DNA of 13,700 bases from Ruminococcus sp. GTDB lineage: Bacteria > Bacillota > Clostridia > Oscillospirales > Ruminococcaceae. The position numbers and the translations under genes are program-made. The stretch covers positions 1 through 13,700 of the forward strand of contig JAIDNR010000377.1 in assembly GCA_029063695.1 (NCBI GenBank). Reading direction: 5' to 3'. The notes below the pieces were generated by a model. The model was not told the DNA's origin. It worked only from the letters and a program-made list of their open reading frames with translations, and did no database searches. Position 1 is the first letter of the stretch. Each line of letters begins with the position of its first letter. Positions 13,699-13,700 of the stretch are shown here, piece by piece.

Positions 13699-13700
13699 TA

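Noticed and set aside
13638..13700. Minus-strand frame ending at TGA 13640-13638 that would overlap ATG 13641 as ATGA
   Set aside because: Only 20 codons are visible and they look unlike protein, whereas the alternative frame that joins the downstream small gene reads better; both cannot be judged without more sequence.

Overview
The window looks like an accessory (defence-island) segment from a low-GC Firmicute, most likely a clostridial gut-type bacterium (Lachnospiraceae/Ruminococcaceae-like). The reasons are AT-rich codon use, strong AGGAGG-type ribosome binding sites with occasional GTG starts, textbook sigma-A promoters, and an LCP (LytR-CpsA-Psr) wall-polymer protein on the right. This taxonomic placement is an inference from style, not a database match. 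No integrase, transposase, tRNA or CRISPR array is visible.

Left part (10-3253, + strand): a Hachiman antiphage pair. HamA (DUF1837) is followed 13 nt later by HamB, a superfamily 2 helicase with complete motifs. HamA here appears to lack the usual N-terminal third, and its nuclease motif is changed from the usual GExK to GTSS.

Next (3300-3780) comes a decayed stretch. The C-terminal half of a small helix-hairpin-helix (HhH) protein runs straight into a frameshifted, N-terminally deleted SRAP (YedK/HMCES-type) gene that is clearly GC-richer than its surroundings. A strong promoter with a dyad symmetry over its -35 box (3834-3870) then drives an Eco57I-like type IIG restriction-modification pair. 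This is a 1011-residue fused nuclease-methyltransferase-recognition protein (3907-6942) and a 538-residue stand-alone N6-adenine methyltransferase (6929-8545) that overlaps it by 14 nt. After the pair sits a second copy of the HhH gene (8596-8817), near full length but interrupted by an in-frame TAG. An 11-bp sequence is repeated before the R-M promoter and before the next promoter.

Centre-right (8876-11178): a second strong promoter carrying a perfect 12-bp palindrome drives a three-gene operon. It encodes an XRE regulator with a long unrecognised C-terminal domain, a dual-specificity-type protein phosphatase, and an ASCH-GNAT fusion protein. It ends at a strong hairpin that can serve as terminator for both strands. 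Its location in a defence island makes this operon the best candidate for an undescribed system in the window.

Right part (11181-13698, - strand): a convergent, tightly packed set. It comprises a small protein running off the window edge, an LCP-family membrane protein with an extra N-terminal membrane segment, and an unrecognised protein whose C-terminal half resembles a PD-(D/E)xK nuclease fold without the catalytic lysine.
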